This document shows, in pieces, positions 45,754 to 55,598 of a stretch of 64,000 bases of DNA; the stretch's first letter is position 1, and each line of letters starts with the position of its first letter. A model generated the notes under the pieces. The model did not search any database, was not told the DNA's origin, and saw nothing but the letters and a program-made list of their open reading frames with translations. Where the stretch lies: positions 128,815 to 192,814 of the forward strand of contig JAJFFK010000037.1 in the NCBI GenBank assembly GCA_021776655.1. Reading direction: 5' to 3'. The translations under genes and the position numbers were made by a program. This DNA is from Henriciella sp. (lineage in GTDB: Bacteria; Pseudomonadota; Alphaproteobacteria; Caulobacterales; Hyphomonadaceae).

Positions 45754-48711
45754 CTAAGCCTCGGTCTTGGTTTTCCGTTTTGTCGGGGTCTTTTTCTTTT
45801 TTGCTGCGGGCTTTGGTTTCGCAGTTTTGCCTTGCACAGCCTGTCTTTCATCATGGCGTCTGAACGTCTCGACCAGGAATTTTCCAGTCCAGCTTCCCTT
45901 GACCGTTGCGACGTGTTCGGGGGTGCCTTCGGCAACAATTTTACCGCCGCCATCGCCGCCTTCAGGGCCAAGGTCGATAATGTGATCTGCGGTTTTGATA
46001 ACATCAAGATTGTGCTCGATCACGATGATCGTATTACCGGTATCAGCCAGCTCATGCAGCACATCGAGCAGCTTCTTCACGTCAGCAAAGTGCAGTCCGG
46101 TGGTTGGTTCATCAAGAATGTAGATCGTCCGCCCGGTGGCTCGCTTGGACAATTCCTTGGCGAGTTTGATGCGTTGGGCCTCGCCGCCAGATAGGGTAGT
46201 GGCTGACTGGCCGACCTTGATATAGGTCAGGCCGACGCGCGCGAGCGTTTCCATCTTGGTGTTTATTGACGGTACAGCTGCGAAGAATTTCTGGGCTTCC
46301 TCAACCGTCATATCGAGCACGTCGGCGATGGACTTGCCTTTGTACAGAACTTCCAGAGTTTCGCGATTATAGCGCTTGCCTCGGCATGTATCACAGGTGA
46401 CGTAGACGTCTGGCAGGAAGTGCATTTCGATCTTGATCAGGCCATCGCCCTGGCACGCTTCGCAGCGCCCGCCTTTGACGTTGAAGCTGAACCGGCCCGG
46501 CTTGTAACCACGCGTCTTGGATTCGGGCAGGCCAGCGAACCAATCGCGGATCGGGCCGAATGCGCCGGTATAAGTTGCCGGATTAGAACGCGGTGTGCGC
46601 CCGATCGGCGATTGATCAATCTCAATGACCTTGTCGAGGTGGTGCAGACCCTCAAGACTCTCATATGGGGCAGGAGAAGCCGTGGCTCGGTTGAGCTTGC
46701 GGGCGAGCGCTTTGTAAAGGGTTTCAACAGTCAGTGTGGACTTACCGCCCCCGGAAACGCCGGTAATCGCTGTAAACGTGCCTAGCGGGATTGAGGCAGT
46801 GACGTTCTGCAAATTATTGCCTGTTGCCCCTTTGATGGTGAGCTGTTTGCCTTTCTTCTTGATCCGCCGCCGGGTCGGGATCGCGATTTCTTCGCGCCCT
46901 GACAGGTAGGCGCCAGTGAGGGAGTTCGGGTCGGCAATGACTTCGGCCGCCGTACCTTGACTGACCACTTCGCCGCCATGAATCCCGGCGCGCGGTCCCA
47001 TATCTATGACATGATCTGCGGTCAGGATCGCGTCTTCGTCATGCTCAACCACGATCACAGAATTGCCGAGGTCACGCAGTCGTTTCAGAGTCTCCAGCAA
47101 GCGTTCATTGTCACGCTGGTGCAAGCCAATGCTCGGCTCATCAAGCACGTACAGAACGCCGGTCAGGCCAGATCCGATCTGACTGGCGAGGCGAATTCTC
47201 TGGCTCTCGCCGCCCGATAGTGTTCCCGACGCGCGCGACATGGACAAGTATTCCAAACCGACCGAATTGAGGAAAGTCAGGCGGTCATTGATCTCTTTCA
47301 GGATACGTCCGGCAATTTCCTGGGCTTGCGTCGACAGCGTGTCATTCACCTTGCCGAACCAGTCGCCAGCTTCCCGGATTGAAAAACCGGACGCATCAGA
47401 GATATCTAGTCCGGCAATTCTGACCGCTAAGGCTTCGGGGCGCAGGCGCTTGCCGAGGCATTTGGGACAGGCCGCTGCAGATTGATATTTGCCAATTTCA
47501 TCGCGGACCCACTGGCTGTCAGTTTCGCGAGATCGCCGCTGCAGGTTCGGGATCACGCCCTCATAGGTCTTGGTGACCTCATAACGGCGCAAACCATCGT
47601 CATACACAAAGTCAATTTCGGCATCCCCAGTGCCATTCAGGATCATGCCTTGCACGGTTTCAGGGAGTTTGTTCCACGGGGTTTGCAGATCAAAATCATA
47701 ATGATCTGCCAGTGCTTGCAGGGTTTGAGTTTGGTAAGGCGACGAAGACTTGGCCCAAGGCGCAATCGCGCCGTTCATCAGGGTTAGATCCTTGTCGGGC
47801 ACAATCATGCCCGGATCAATTTTCAATTGCTGACCAAGCCCATCACAGGTCGGGCAGGCCCCGAACGGATTGTTGAATGAGAACAGCCGTGGTTCGATCT
47901 CGGGAATGGTGAAGCCAGACACCGGACAGGCAAAGTTGGCGCTATAGGTGATCCGCTTTGGCTCAGTTTTGCCTTCAGCAAGATCGGCATATTCGGCGAT
48001 TGCAATGCCATCGGCGAGGGGTAGGGCGGTTTCGAAACTCTCGGCGAGGCGCTGCTCCATACCTTCGCGCACAACGATACGATCCACCACGACATCAATG
48101 TCATGCTTGTACTTCTTGTCGAGGGCTGGCGGGGTTTCCAGGTCGTAGAATTCACCATCCACTTTGACACGCTGAAAGCCATTCTTGAGCAGTTCGGCAA
48201 ATTCCTTGCGATATTCGCCTTTGCGTCCACGGATCATCGGCGCGAGCAGATAAAGCCGTGTGCCGTCCTCAAGCGCCATTGTGCGATCGACCATCTGACT
48301 GACCGTCTGGCTCTCAATCGGCAGACCTGTTGCGGGCGAATAGGGAATACCAACTCGCGCCCAAAGCAGGCGCATATAGTCGTAGATTTCAGTCACGGTT
48401 CCAACTGTGGATCGCGGATTGCGGCTAGTGGTCTTCTGTTCAATCGAGATCGCAGGCGACAGCCCCTCGATGCTCTCGACGTCAGGTTTCTGCATCAACT
48501 CAAGGAACTGCCGCGCGTAGGCTGACAAGCTCTCGACATAACGGCGTTGGCCCTCAGCATAGATCGTGTCGAAGGCCAGCGATGATTTGCCCGAGCCAGA
48601 CAGGCCCGTCACGACCACCAGCTGGTAGCGCGGGATGTCGATGTCTACATTCTTCAGATTGTGTTCTTTTGCACCGCGCACGCGGATAAAAGGAGATTCT
48701 AGGGAGGCCAT
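45754..48711 (-). CDS. uvrA: excinuclease ABC subunit A
   Basis: 985 residues. Two ABC ATPase modules are present: the first Walker A is [13 protein letters not shown] near residue 36, the second [13 protein letters not shown] near 655, and ABC signatures [12 protein letters not shown] and [12 protein letters not shown] follow. Zinc-finger pairs appear as CPTCDGLG and CEACQGDG / [10 protein letters not shown] Lys/Ala-rich tail of about 30 residues ends the protein. It scans DNA for bulky damage and loads UvrB. A GAAC-N7-GAAC box lies 70 bases upstream, so SOS induction through LexA is likely. It is divergent from the first fatty acid hydroxylase gene. Confidence 0.97.
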   Translation of the reverse strand: MASLESPFIRVRGAKEHNLKNVDIDIPRYQLVVVTGLSGSGKSSLAFDTIYAEGQRRYVESLSAYARQFLELMQKPDVESIEGLSPAISIEQKTTSRNPRSTVGTVTEIYDYMRLLWARVGIPYSPATGLPIESQTVSQMVDRTMALEDGTRLYLLAPMIRGRKGEYRKEFAELLKNGFQRVKVDGEFYDLETPPALDKKYKHDIDVVVDRIVVREGMEQRLAESFETALPLADGIAIAEYADLAEGKTEPKRITYSANFACPVSGFTIPEIEPRLFSFNNPFGACPTCDGLGQQLKIDPGMIVPDKDLTLMNGAIAPWAKSSSPYQTQTLQALADHYDFDLQTPWNKLPETVQGMILNGTGDAEIDFVYDDGLRRYEVTKTYEGVIPNLQRRSRETDSQWVRDEIGKYQSAAACPKCLGKRLRPEALAVRIAGLDISDASGFSIREAGDWFGKVNDTLSTQAQEIAGRILKEINDRLTFLNSVGLEYLSMSRASGTLSGGESQRIRLASQIGSGLTGVLYVLDEPSIGLHQRDNERLLETLKRLRDLGNSVIVVEHDEDAILTADHVIDMGPRAGIHGGEVVSQGTAAEVIADPNSLTGAYLSGREEIAIPTRRRIKKKGKQLTIKGATGNNLQNVTASIPLGTFTAITGVSGGGKSTLTVETLYKALARKLNRATASPAPYESLEGLHHLDKVIEIDQSPIGRTPRSNPATYTGAFGPIRDWFAGLPESKTRGYKPGRFSFNVKGGRCEACQGDGLIKIEMHFLPDVYVTCDTCRGKRYNRETLEVLYKGKSIADVLDMTVEEAQKFFAAVPSINTKMETLARVGLTYIKVGQSATTLSGGEAQRIKLAKELSKRATGRTIYILDEPTTGLHFADVKKLLDVLHELADTGNTIIVIEHNLDVIKTADHIIDLGPEGGDGGGKIVAEGTPEHVATVKGSWTGKFLVETFRRHDERQAVQGKTAKPKPAAKKKKTPTKRKTKTEA

Positions 48712-48780
48712 GGCGTCTTTTCTAAGGTCGAGCTTACGTCTTCAAACGGGATGTTTGCCCGGAGTCCAGACCTATCGCAA

Positions 48781-48795
48781 GAACATTATGTGAAC
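48781..48795 (-). promoter_or_regulatory. LexA (SOS) box upstream of uvrA
   Basis: GAAC-ATTATGT-GAAC, which reads GTTC-N7-GTTC on the uvrA strand. This is the direct-repeat LexA box of alphaproteobacteria. It lies 70 bases before the uvrA ATG and overlaps a CATAAT that could serve as a -10. Confidence 0.75.
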
Positions 48796-48805
48796 ATCAT
48801 CTGTC

Positions 48806-48827
48806 TCAAGCTAAATTTAAGCATTTT
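48806..48827 (+). promoter_or_regulatory. 22-bp element, copy 1, before the first fatty acid hydroxylase gene
   Basis: TCAAGCTAAATTTAAGC followed by ATTTT. It matches a copy at 49721-49742 at 20 of 22 positions, and its core GCTwAATTTAAGC is close to a palindrome. It ends 32 bases before the ATG, so it could be an operator over the promoter. Confidence 0.55.
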
Positions 48828-48859
48828 ATATGATGAAAAGCTTGGGTGCTTAGGGATGG

Positions 48860-49708
48860 ATGGACGATTTGATGGATATTTTCGGGCTGCACATTGATGC
48901 CGAAGCCGGTAAGGCACTCGGGGTGGTCTATTTGCTCCAATTTACATTGTTTACCGTGCTGGCTTTTATCGCGCGCCGTTCAGACGCGATCCATTGGAGT
49001 TCAGAGTTTCTCAAAAGCGTGCGTGTGAATTGGTCTTTCATTATTTTCAACGGACTGATTGCGCCGTTTGCAATCATCGCCGTTACCGGATTGAACACGG
49101 GCTTCAAGACCACAGGCATTCCAACCGTCCCGCCAGAGTTTTGGGGTTTTGCACCCGCCATTGTTCCGGCCATCGTGGCGGTAATCGTCGCAGATTTTGT
49201 TGACTATTGGAGCCATCGCCTTCGTCATATCTCGGTTCTGTGGCCAATGCATGCTGTGCATCATTCAGATACGCAGATGCATTACCTGTCATGGTATCGT
49301 GCTCATATAATCGAACTGATTTTTATTCAGGGCAGTTATCTTGTTCTGGCAACATGGATGGGCGCGTCGCCTGGCGCGGTCGCGGGTGTGGTTATCTTCC
49401 GGGCGTTCCACCAGCAATACGTCCACATGAATGTTGATTGGACGCATGGCCGGTTTGGATTGCTGCTCGCTTCGCCGCGCTTCCATCGCTGGCATCATGC
49501 TGATGCACGTGAAGCCTGGGACAAGAACTTCTCCAGCATCATTCCGCTTTGGGACAAATTGTTCGGGACATATTATTGCCCCGGCCGCTGCGACGTGCCG
49601 CTTGGGTTCCCGAATAATCCGGGCGAGAATTTCGTCAAACTGATGCTCTATCCATTTCGCGAATGGGGACGCATGACCAAGGAACTGGTTCAGCGCGCGC
49701 GCGCTTAA
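48860..49708 (+). CDS. fatty acid hydroxylase / sterol desaturase family protein (copy 1)
   Basis: 282 residues with four or five membrane helices. The histidine clusters of the di-iron fatty acid hydroxylase superfamily are present: HRLRH (119-123), HAVHH (131-135), a distant lone His, and HRWHH near residue 213. These membrane enzymes hydroxylate or desaturate lipids, carotenoids or sterols using O2. The exact substrate is unknown. Together with a paralogue just downstream it sits between uvrA and ssb, an unusual place. ATG 48860 is preceded by TTAGGGATGG, with AGGG only four bases away. Confidence 0.85.
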   Translation: MDDLMDIFGLHIDAEAGKALGVVYLLQFTLFTVLAFIARRSDAIHWSSEFLKSVRVNWSFIIFNGLIAPFAIIAVTGLNTGFKTTGIPTVPPEFWGFAPAIVPAIVAVIVADFVDYWSHRLRHISVLWPMHAVHHSDTQMHYLSWYRAHIIELIFIQGSYLVLATWMGASPGAVAGVVIFRAFHQQYVHMNVDWTHGRFGLLLASPRFHRWHHADAREAWDKNFSSIIPLWDKLFGTYYCPGRCDVPLGFPNNPGENFVKLMLYPFREWGRMTKELVQRARA

Positions 49709-49720
49709 CGCGGCTCGGCT

Positions 49721-49742
49721 TCAAGCTTAATTTAAGCCTTTT
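49721..49742 (+). promoter_or_regulatory. 22-bp element, copy 2, before the second fatty acid hydroxylase gene
   Basis: TCAAGCTTAATTTAAGC followed by CTTTT, differing from copy 1 at two positions. It lies in the 76-base gap between the two hydroxylase genes, 42 bases before the second ATG. The match extends the homology of the two genes into their control regions. Confidence 0.55.
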
Positions 49743-49784
49743 CAGTTACATGCAGATACGTCTCCAGAGCGCCAGAGGAAGCCT

Positions 49785-50618
49785 ATGCCCGCATTGAATT
49801 TACCTGTCGCGACTTTGGTGACTTACGTCCTGCCTTTCTTTCTGTTCACCGCGATTGTTTTCGCGGTTAAGGGCCGCGCCGCTGTGCAATGGTCGAGTGG
49901 CGTGATGCGCTCGGTTCGAACAAACCTGGCGCTAAGCTTGTTGAACGCTTTGGCAGCTCCATTCGCATTTGTATTCATTGGCGCGTGCCAGCGCTCATTC
50001 GAAGCACTCGGATTGCCGCACATACCCGTGACGACCTGGGGCGCAGCGCCATTCTTTGTCGTCGTTTGTATGTATCTCGTGCTGCAGGACCTTGCCGATT
50101 ATTGGGTTCATAGGGTGCTGCACGCACAGGCATTCTGGCCGATCCATGGTGTCCATCATTCAGACGCAGACATGAATTGGACGACAACTTACCGTATTCA
50201 CATTCTGGAAACGGTGATGATGCAGCTGACGTATCTGATTGTGATGAGTTGGTTTGGACTACCGCCCGCTGCCGGCGCCGCAATCGTTTTGTTCCTTACG
50301 GTGTATAATGGCTTTGTTCACATTAATGCCGACATCCATTTTGGGCCACTGACCAAGGTTTTCTCAACCCCGCGTTTTCACCGCTGGCATCATGCCGATG
50401 ACCCGGCCGCCTATAATAGCAATTTCGGCAATTTTCTCTCTATCTGGGACGTGCTTTTCGGGACGTATCGTGTGCCTGGAGCCTATAAAGGCACGCTTGG
50501 CTTTGACGGATCGCCCAACCACAATCTGCTGAAACTGCTGATCTGGCCATATTGGCAGTGGGGCGCTGCTTTGGTTCGTCAGAAGCCTGATGAGACCATA
50601 CAAGAGCTTACGGGTTAA
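49785..50618 (+). CDS. fatty acid hydroxylase / sterol desaturase family protein (copy 2)
   Basis: 277 residues, clearly homologous to the gene upstream. It has the same membrane layout and the same His motifs: HRVLH after ADYWV, HGVHH and HRWHH. Residues outside the motifs differ a good deal, so the two copies are not recent duplicates and may have different substrates. ATG 49785 follows AGAGGAAGCCT. It has its own copy of the 22-bp upstream element. The next gene, ssb, has its own promoter and SOS box. Confidence 0.85.
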   Translation: MPALNLPVATLVTYVLPFFLFTAIVFAVKGRAAVQWSSGVMRSVRTNLALSLLNALAAPFAFVFIGACQRSFEALGLPHIPVTTWGAAPFFVVVCMYLVLQDLADYWVHRVLHAQAFWPIHGVHHSDADMNWTTTYRIHILETVMMQLTYLIVMSWFGLPPAAGAAIVLFLTVYNGFVHINADIHFGPLTKVFSTPRFHRWHHADDPAAYNSNFGNFLSIWDVLFGTYRVPGAYKGTLGFDGSPNHNLLKLLIWPYWQWGAALVRQKPDETIQELTG

Positions 50619-50630
50619 GCTTTTTATCAA

Positions 50631-50645
50631 GAACATAGGCAGAAC
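50631..50645 (+). promoter_or_regulatory. LexA (SOS) box upstream of ssb
   Basis: GAAC-ATAGGCA-GAAC, the same GAAC-N7-GAAC form as before uvrA. It lies six bases upstream of the likely -35 of ssb. Confidence 0.7.
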
Positions 50646-50651
50646 AAACTC

Positions 50652-50680
50652 TTGACGGAGTGTTCCCCTGTGGATACATT
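50652..50680 (+). promoter_or_regulatory. sigma-70-type promoter of ssb
   Basis: TTGACG (50652-50657) and TACATT (50675-50680) are separated by 17 bases, about 80 bases before the ssb ATG. The -35 is strong and the -10 is moderate. Confidence 0.5.
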
Positions 50681-50759
50681 TCTGTCATGGCGCGACAGTC
50701 TGTGAGATAGGCTGTAAGCGGAGATTTAGATTCGGAAGCAAAATGATCGGAGAGATGCT

Positions 50760-51257
50760 ATGGCTGGTTCAGTGAACAAGGTGATCCTTGTCGGAAATGT
50801 TGGGCAAGACCCGGAAGTGCGCCAGTTTCAGAATGGCGGACAGGTCTGCTCATTCTCATTGGCAACATCTGAGAATTGGAAAGACAAGAGTACCGGTGAG
50901 CGTCGTGAGAAAACCGAATGGCACCGCATTTCGATCTTTAATGAGGGCCTCGTCCGCGTGGTGCAGAGTTATGTTAAAAAGGGCTCGAAACTGTATATTG
51001 AAGGCCAGCTTGAAACCCGCAAATGGCAAGATCAGAACGGGGTCGACAAGTATACAACCGAGGTTGTTCTGCGCGGCTATGGCGGCAATTTGACAATGCT
51101 GGACGGCCGCAATGACGGGGCCAGTGCTGGCGGCGGCGGCAGTCGCGGCCACAGCCAGGATTCAGTCGCATACGGGAACCAAGGTGGCGGCGCCCGCCAG
51201 ATGGATGGCCCAGCCCAGGATTTCAAACAGGAATTCGATGACGAGATTCCGTTCTAG
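50760..51257 (+). CDS. ssb: single-stranded DNA-binding protein
   Basis: 165 residues. The OB-fold (about 1-110) opens [21 protein letters not shown] and has the conserved W in [22 protein letters not shown] Gly/Gln-rich disordered region follows, and the acidic tip DDEIPF at the very end recruits repair and replication proteins. It coats single-stranded DNA as a tetramer. GGAGAG eight bases before the ATG is the ribosome site. SOS control is likely from the LexA box upstream. gyrA follows after a 136-base gap with a stem-loop. Confidence 0.97.
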   Translation: MAGSVNKVILVGNVGQDPEVRQFQNGGQVCSFSLATSENWKDKSTGERREKTEWHRISIFNEGLVRVVQSYVKKGSKLYIEGQLETRKWQDQNGVDKYTTEVVLRGYGGNLTMLDGRNDGASAGGGGSRGHSQDSVAYGNQGGGARQMDGPAQDFKQEFDDEIPF

Positions 51258-51269
51258 CGCTTAAAATAT

Positions 51270-51312
51270 GGCCTGCCACTTGCTGTAACTGTTTGAACCT
51301 GTGGGGCAGGCC
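51270..51312. repeat. stem-loop between ssb and gyrA
   Basis: GGCCTGCC (51270-51277) pairs with GGCAGGCC (51305-51312), leaving a 27-base loop. No T-run follows directly, so it is not a clear terminator. It may be an attenuator, a processing site or a palindromic repeat remnant. Confidence 0.45.
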
Positions 51313-51393
51313 TGCTATTCATTCTTGTAGAGTCTATAGGCGATTCGGGGCTTACCTATGCCCAGCGCGCCTGTCCGAAAGCGAGTTTGATAA

Positions 51394-54165
51394 ATGAGCG
51401 ACGAAACAACACCGCCAGACGATCCTGAGATGCCGGAAATTCCGCAGGAAGACGGTATTGATCCGATCAGTATCGAGACCGAGCTGAAGCGCTCCTACCT
51501 CGATTATGCGATGAGCGTGATTGTCAGCCGTGCCTTGCCGGATGTGCGTGATGGCCTGAAACCGGTGCACCGCCGTATCCTGTATGCGATGCAGGTCAAC
51601 GGAAATACACCGGACAAAGCGTACAAGAAGTCGGCGAACATTGTTGGTGCGGTGATGGGTAATTTCCACCCGCACGGCGACAGCGCGATTTATGATGCCT
51701 TGGTACGCATGGCGCAGCCTTTTTCGATGAGCCTGCCGCTGGTCGATGGCCAGGGGAATTTCGGGTCTATTGATAACGATCCGGCGGCCGCCATGCGCTA
51801 TACCGAGTCGCGGATGACCAAGGCCGCGCAATATCTGCTCGCCGATATCGACAAGAATACGGTTAATTTTCAAGACACTTATGATGGTTCGCAGAAGGAA
51901 CCGATGGTTCTGCCAGCGCAGTACCCCAACCTTCTGGTCAATGGTGCAAGCGGCATCGCGGTTGGTATGGCGACGAATATTCCGCCGCATAATCTGGGAG
52001 AGGTTGTTGATGCAACTCTCGCCATGATCGACAATCCTGTGATCAGTGATGAGGACTTGCTGGATATTGTACCGGGTCCGGATTTCCCAACCGGGGCTTT
52101 GATCCTCGGCCATGCCGGATCGCGTAAGGCGCTGCTTGAGGGACGCGGCTCGATCCTGATGCGCGCGCGCACAGAATTCGAAGAAATGCGCAATGGTCGC
52201 CAGGCGATTATTGTCACGGAAATTCCGTATCAAGTGAACAAAGCTGCGATGATTGAAAAAATTGCAATCATGGTACGTGAGAAGCGGATTGAGGGGATTG
52301 CAGATTTACGCGACGAATCTGATCGCCAGGGCATTCGCATGGTGATCGAGGTCAAGCGCGATGCCAGCGCCGAAATCGTACTCAATCAATTGTTCCGCTA
52401 CTCGCAATTACAGACCAGTTTCCCGGCCAATATTCTCGCTCTGAATGGCGGTCGCCCGGAGCAGTTGAACCTGCGCCAGATCCTGCAAGCTTTCCTCAGG
52501 TTCCGCGAAGAGGTGGTTGCACGGCGGACCAAATTCGAGCTGAACAAAGCCCGTGACCGGGCGCACGTCTTGGTCGGCCTCGCTCTGGCGGTGGCCAATA
52601 TTGACGAGATTATTCGGATCATCCGTAGCGCGCCTGATCCAGCGACAGCGCGGGCCCAATTGCTCGCCAAGGCTTGGCCGGTCATGGATATGGGCCCACT
52701 TCTGTCACTGATCGCTGACCGCCGGACGCGTTGGGATGGGGAAGAGGCGATCTTCCTGTCGGACGAGCAGGCACGTGCGATCCTCGACCTGCGTTTACAC
52801 CGCCTGACCGGCTTGGGCCGCGATGAGATTGGTACTGAAGCGAAGGGACTTGCGGAACGGATCGCCGATTATCTCGATATCTTGCGCTCACGGCCACGTA
52901 TTCTCGACATTATTCGCGGCGAGTTGAATGAGGTAAAAACCAAATTCGCTGTGCCGCGCCGGTCTGAATTTACTTTCGGCGACGCCGACATGGAAGACGA
53001 AGACCTGATCGAGCGTGAAGACATGGTTGTGACCGTGACGCATGGCGGTTACGTCAAACGCACACCTCTGTCTACTTATCGGACCCAGCATCGCGGCGGC
53101 AAAGGTCGCTCCGGCATTTCGATGAAAGACGAGGATTTCGTCACCCGACTATTCACCGCTGATACGCATACCGAGATCCTGTTTTTCAGCTCCGAAGGCA
53201 TGGTCTACAAAGAGAAGGTCTGGCGCCTGCCAATTGGATCGCCGCAATCGCGGGGTAAAGCGCTGGTCAATCTATTCCCGCTGTCCAAGGATGAGCGGAT
53301 TGAAAGCGTTATGCCGCTGCCCGCAGACGAAGAAGCGCGCGCTGAGATGGATGTCATGTTCGCAACTCGCTCGGGCACGGTGCGTCGCAATAAGCTGTCA
53401 GACTTCATCCGGGTCAACCGCAATGGCAAGATTGCGATGAAGCTCGACGACGGCGATGGCCTTGTTTCGGTAAAGGTTTGTTCGGAGCGCCACGATGTCT
53501 TCCTGACCACGGCGCTGGGCAAGTGTATCCGGTTTCGCGCTGATGATGTGCGGGTGTTTGCCGGGCGTAATTCTACCGGGGTTCGGGGCATTCGCCTCGA
53601 CAAAGGCGATCATGTGATCGCCATGGGTATCCTGTTGCATATTGACGTGACGAGCGCAGAAGCGCGGGCTTACCTCAAACACGCGTCAGCAATGCGCCGC
53701 GCGGCCACTGGTGAAGAGGAAGAAGTGTCCGAGATCGAGGACGGCGAGGATATCGAAGAGGCCGCGCTGTCGACCGAACGGATCGCAGAATTGGGTGCGG
53801 CAGACCAGTTCATCCTGACACTTGCTGATGACGGCATGGGTAAACGATCCTCTGCTTACGATTACCGGGTCACCGGACGCGGCGGCAAAGGTCTGGTCGC
53901 GCTGAATATCTGGGGCGGCAACAAGAAGACCGGGCCGATCAAGCAAATCGCACAGTCGTTCACAGTTGAAGACACTGATCAGGTCATGTTGGTCACTGAT
54001 GCGGGGCAGTTGATCCGAACGCCAGTCGATCAAATTCGGATCGCTGGCCGTGCAACATCTGGCGTTTGGGTCCTGCGCACCAAGGACGATGAGCGGGTTG
54101 TATCGGTTGCACGTCTTGCCGATGACAGCGAAGACGATACAGAGGACGCTGCAGAAGCAGAATAG
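51394..54165 (+). CDS. gyrA: DNA gyrase subunit A
   Basis: 923 residues. The breakage-reunion domain carries [19 protein letters not shown], the quinolone region [10 protein letters not shown] (Ser and Asp as in sensitive strains), and the catalytic Tyr in AMRYTESRM. The C-terminal pinwheel holds the GyrA box QHRGGKG near residue 567, which defines gyrase rather than topoisomerase IV. An acidic insertion ([16 protein letters not shown], about residues 773-788) and an acidic tail are present. It introduces negative supercoils with GyrB. coaD follows 48 bases downstream. Confidence 0.97.
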   Translation: MSDETTPPDDPEMPEIPQEDGIDPISIETELKRSYLDYAMSVIVSRALPDVRDGLKPVHRRILYAMQVNGNTPDKAYKKSANIVGAVMGNFHPHGDSAIYDALVRMAQPFSMSLPLVDGQGNFGSIDNDPAAAMRYTESRMTKAAQYLLADIDKNTVNFQDTYDGSQKEPMVLPAQYPNLLVNGASGIAVGMATNIPPHNLGEVVDATLAMIDNPVISDEDLLDIVPGPDFPTGALILGHAGSRKALLEGRGSILMRARTEFEEMRNGRQAIIVTEIPYQVNKAAMIEKIAIMVREKRIEGIADLRDESDRQGIRMVIEVKRDASAEIVLNQLFRYSQLQTSFPANILALNGGRPEQLNLRQILQAFLRFREEVVARRTKFELNKARDRAHVLVGLALAVANIDEIIRIIRSAPDPATARAQLLAKAWPVMDMGPLLSLIADRRTRWDGEEAIFLSDEQARAILDLRLHRLTGLGRDEIGTEAKGLAERIADYLDILRSRPRILDIIRGELNEVKTKFAVPRRSEFTFGDADMEDEDLIEREDMVVTVTHGGYVKRTPLSTYRTQHRGGKGRSGISMKDEDFVTRLFTADTHTEILFFSSEGMVYKEKVWRLPIGSPQSRGKALVNLFPLSKDERIESVMPLPADEEARAEMDVMFATRSGTVRRNKLSDFIRVNRNGKIAMKLDDGDGLVSVKVCSERHDVFLTTALGKCIRFRADDVRVFAGRNSTGVRGIRLDKGDHVIAMGILLHIDVTSAEARAYLKHASAMRRAATGEEEEVSEIEDGEDIEEAALSTERIAELGAADQFILTLADDGMGKRSSAYDYRVTGRGGKGLVALNIWGGNKKTGPIKQIAQSFTVEDTDQVMLVTDAGQLIRTPVDQIRIAGRATSGVWVLRTKDDERVVSVARLADDSEDDTEDAAEAE

Positions 54166-54213
54166 GCGTTCAGGCCAGTTACTACGGCCAACTGAATGCA
54201 CGCGGAGGATTTC

Positions 54214-54711
54214 ATGGAACGCGTTGGGCTGTATCCGGGGACATTTGACCCGGTCACGATGGGGCATATGGATATTATCGCCCGCAGTATGAAGCTGGTA
54301 GATCGGCTGGTGATCGGCGTTGCGGTCAGTGAAGCCAAGCGCCCGCTCTTCATACTTGAAGAACGTATAGAGATGATGGAAGAGGAATGCGCCCGCCTCA
54401 CGAAACCGGGGCTTGCCAAGATTGAGGTCAAGCCTTTCGACAAGCTGCTCATGCATTTTGCCGAAGAAGTGAATGCCGGTATTATTTTGCGGGGTTTACG
54501 TGCCGTTTCCGACTTTGAATACGAATTTCAGATGACCGCAATGAACGAGCAACTGAATAGCGAGATTGAAACTGTGTTCCTTATGGCCGATGTTCGCCAT
54601 CAGGCGGTTGCATCGCGCTTGGTGAAGGAAATTGCCCGCTTTGGCGGCGATATCACGCCATTTGTAACCCCGACTGTAAAAGAACGAATATTGGAGAAGT
54701 TTAAAAAATGA
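54214..54711 (+). CDS. coaD: phosphopantetheine adenylyltransferase
   Basis: 165 residues. The nucleotidyltransferase motif is GLYPGTFDPVTMGHMD (about 5-20; TMGH stands for the T/HxGH catalytic motif), followed by RGLRAVSDFEYEFQM near residue 90 and SSR-like RLVKEIARFGG. It makes dephospho-CoA from 4'-phosphopantetheine and ATP. ATG 54214 has GGAGG five bases upstream, so the in-frame ATG at 54196 is less likely. The stop overlaps the cyclophilin gene start (ATGA), a common pairing in alphaproteobacteria. Confidence 0.95.
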   Translation: MERVGLYPGTFDPVTMGHMDIIARSMKLVDRLVIGVAVSEAKRPLFILEERIEMMEEECARLTKPGLAKIEVKPFDKLLMHFAEEVNAGIILRGLRAVSDFEYEFQMTAMNEQLNSEIETVFLMADVRHQAVASRLVKEIARFGGDITPFVTPTVKERILEKFKK

Positions 54712-55589
54712 CGCTGCGTACCTTGTTGAGTGGACTTGTTTGCATGGGATTTGTGGCATGTGCGGGGGCACAGACAGATGAGGCGGAGACAACCGTCTAT
54801 ACAATTGAAGATGTAGAGGCTGTGCCGGAACAATGGCGGCTTGCTGATCCTGAAAACCTGGTCGTTCTGACGACTAGTCGCGGCCAGATCATTCTGGAAC
54901 TGTTACCATCTATGGCGCCAACGCATGTCTCGCAATTCAAAACTTATGTGCGCGCGGGTCTGTATGACGGAACCCCTTTTCACCGGGTGATAAGAGGTTT
55001 TATGGCGCAGGGTGGTGATGTTGCCAGCATGCATGGTGAGGATAAGATGCTCGGTCAAATGGCGGGTGAATTTACAATTCGTCGAGCACCTGAAGCGTTT
55101 TCTATTGACCCTGTGGGTCCTGTAGATTCCGCGACGAATGGGTTTCACAAGGGAATTCCGATACAATCAGTGGCGCGGTTTATGGCTGAATTGTCCTTTG
55201 ATGGCCTGGTTGAAACCTGGATACCCCATTGTGAGGGAGTGCTGTCGACCGCACGCACCGATGACAAGAATTCCGCGGACGCACAGTTTTTTCTGATCTC
55301 TGATCAAGCTCGACATCTTGATCGCAAATATACCGCGAAAGGGCGGGTTGTTATTGGTCTCGACGTGGTGAAAACGATTAAACTGGGACCGAGCCCTGAC
55401 GGTGGGCCAATTTCTAACCCAGACATATTGCTCACTGCCCAAGTCGTGGCTGACATGCCAGAAGAAGACAGGTTACAGGTCTATGTGCAGCGTACTGATA
55501 CGCCCGACTGGACCGAACGGTTGATGGCTGCTGACAGATCCGGTGACGATATCTGTGACTTGCCGCACGTACCCGCAATCATTGGGTAG
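54708..55589 (+). CDS. cyclophilin-type peptidyl-prolyl isomerase, exported
   Basis: 293 residues. A signal peptide (about 1-22) ends near FVACAGAQ; Cys19 may be a lipobox Cys, though the -3 residue is unusual. The cyclophilin domain has DGTPFHRVIRGFMAQGGD (about 85-102) and NSADAQFFLISD near residue 187. An insertion of roughly 45 residues sits between GEFT and CEGVLSTAR, as in some alphaproteobacterial homologues. A C-terminal extension of about 45 residues follows the domain. It should assist folding in the periplasm. It overlaps coaD by four bases and is followed nine bases later by queA. Confidence 0.88.
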   Translation: MTLRTLLSGLVCMGFVACAGAQTDEAETTVYTIEDVEAVPEQWRLADPENLVVLTTSRGQIILELLPSMAPTHVSQFKTYVRAGLYDGTPFHRVIRGFMAQGGDVASMHGEDKMLGQMAGEFTIRRAPEAFSIDPVGPVDSATNGFHKGIPIQSVARFMAELSFDGLVETWIPHCEGVLSTARTDDKNSADAQFFLISDQARHLDRKYTAKGRVVIGLDVVKTIKLGPSPDGGPISNPDILLTAQVVADMPEEDRLQVYVQRTDTPDWTERLMAADRSGDDICDLPHVPAIIG

Positions 55590-55598
55590 GGGACAGAC

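Noticed and set aside
54708-55589. Large insertion in the cyclophilin as a possible new domain
   Set aside because: Similar insertions occur in other alphaproteobacterial cyclophilins encoded after coaD, so it is probably a family variant.
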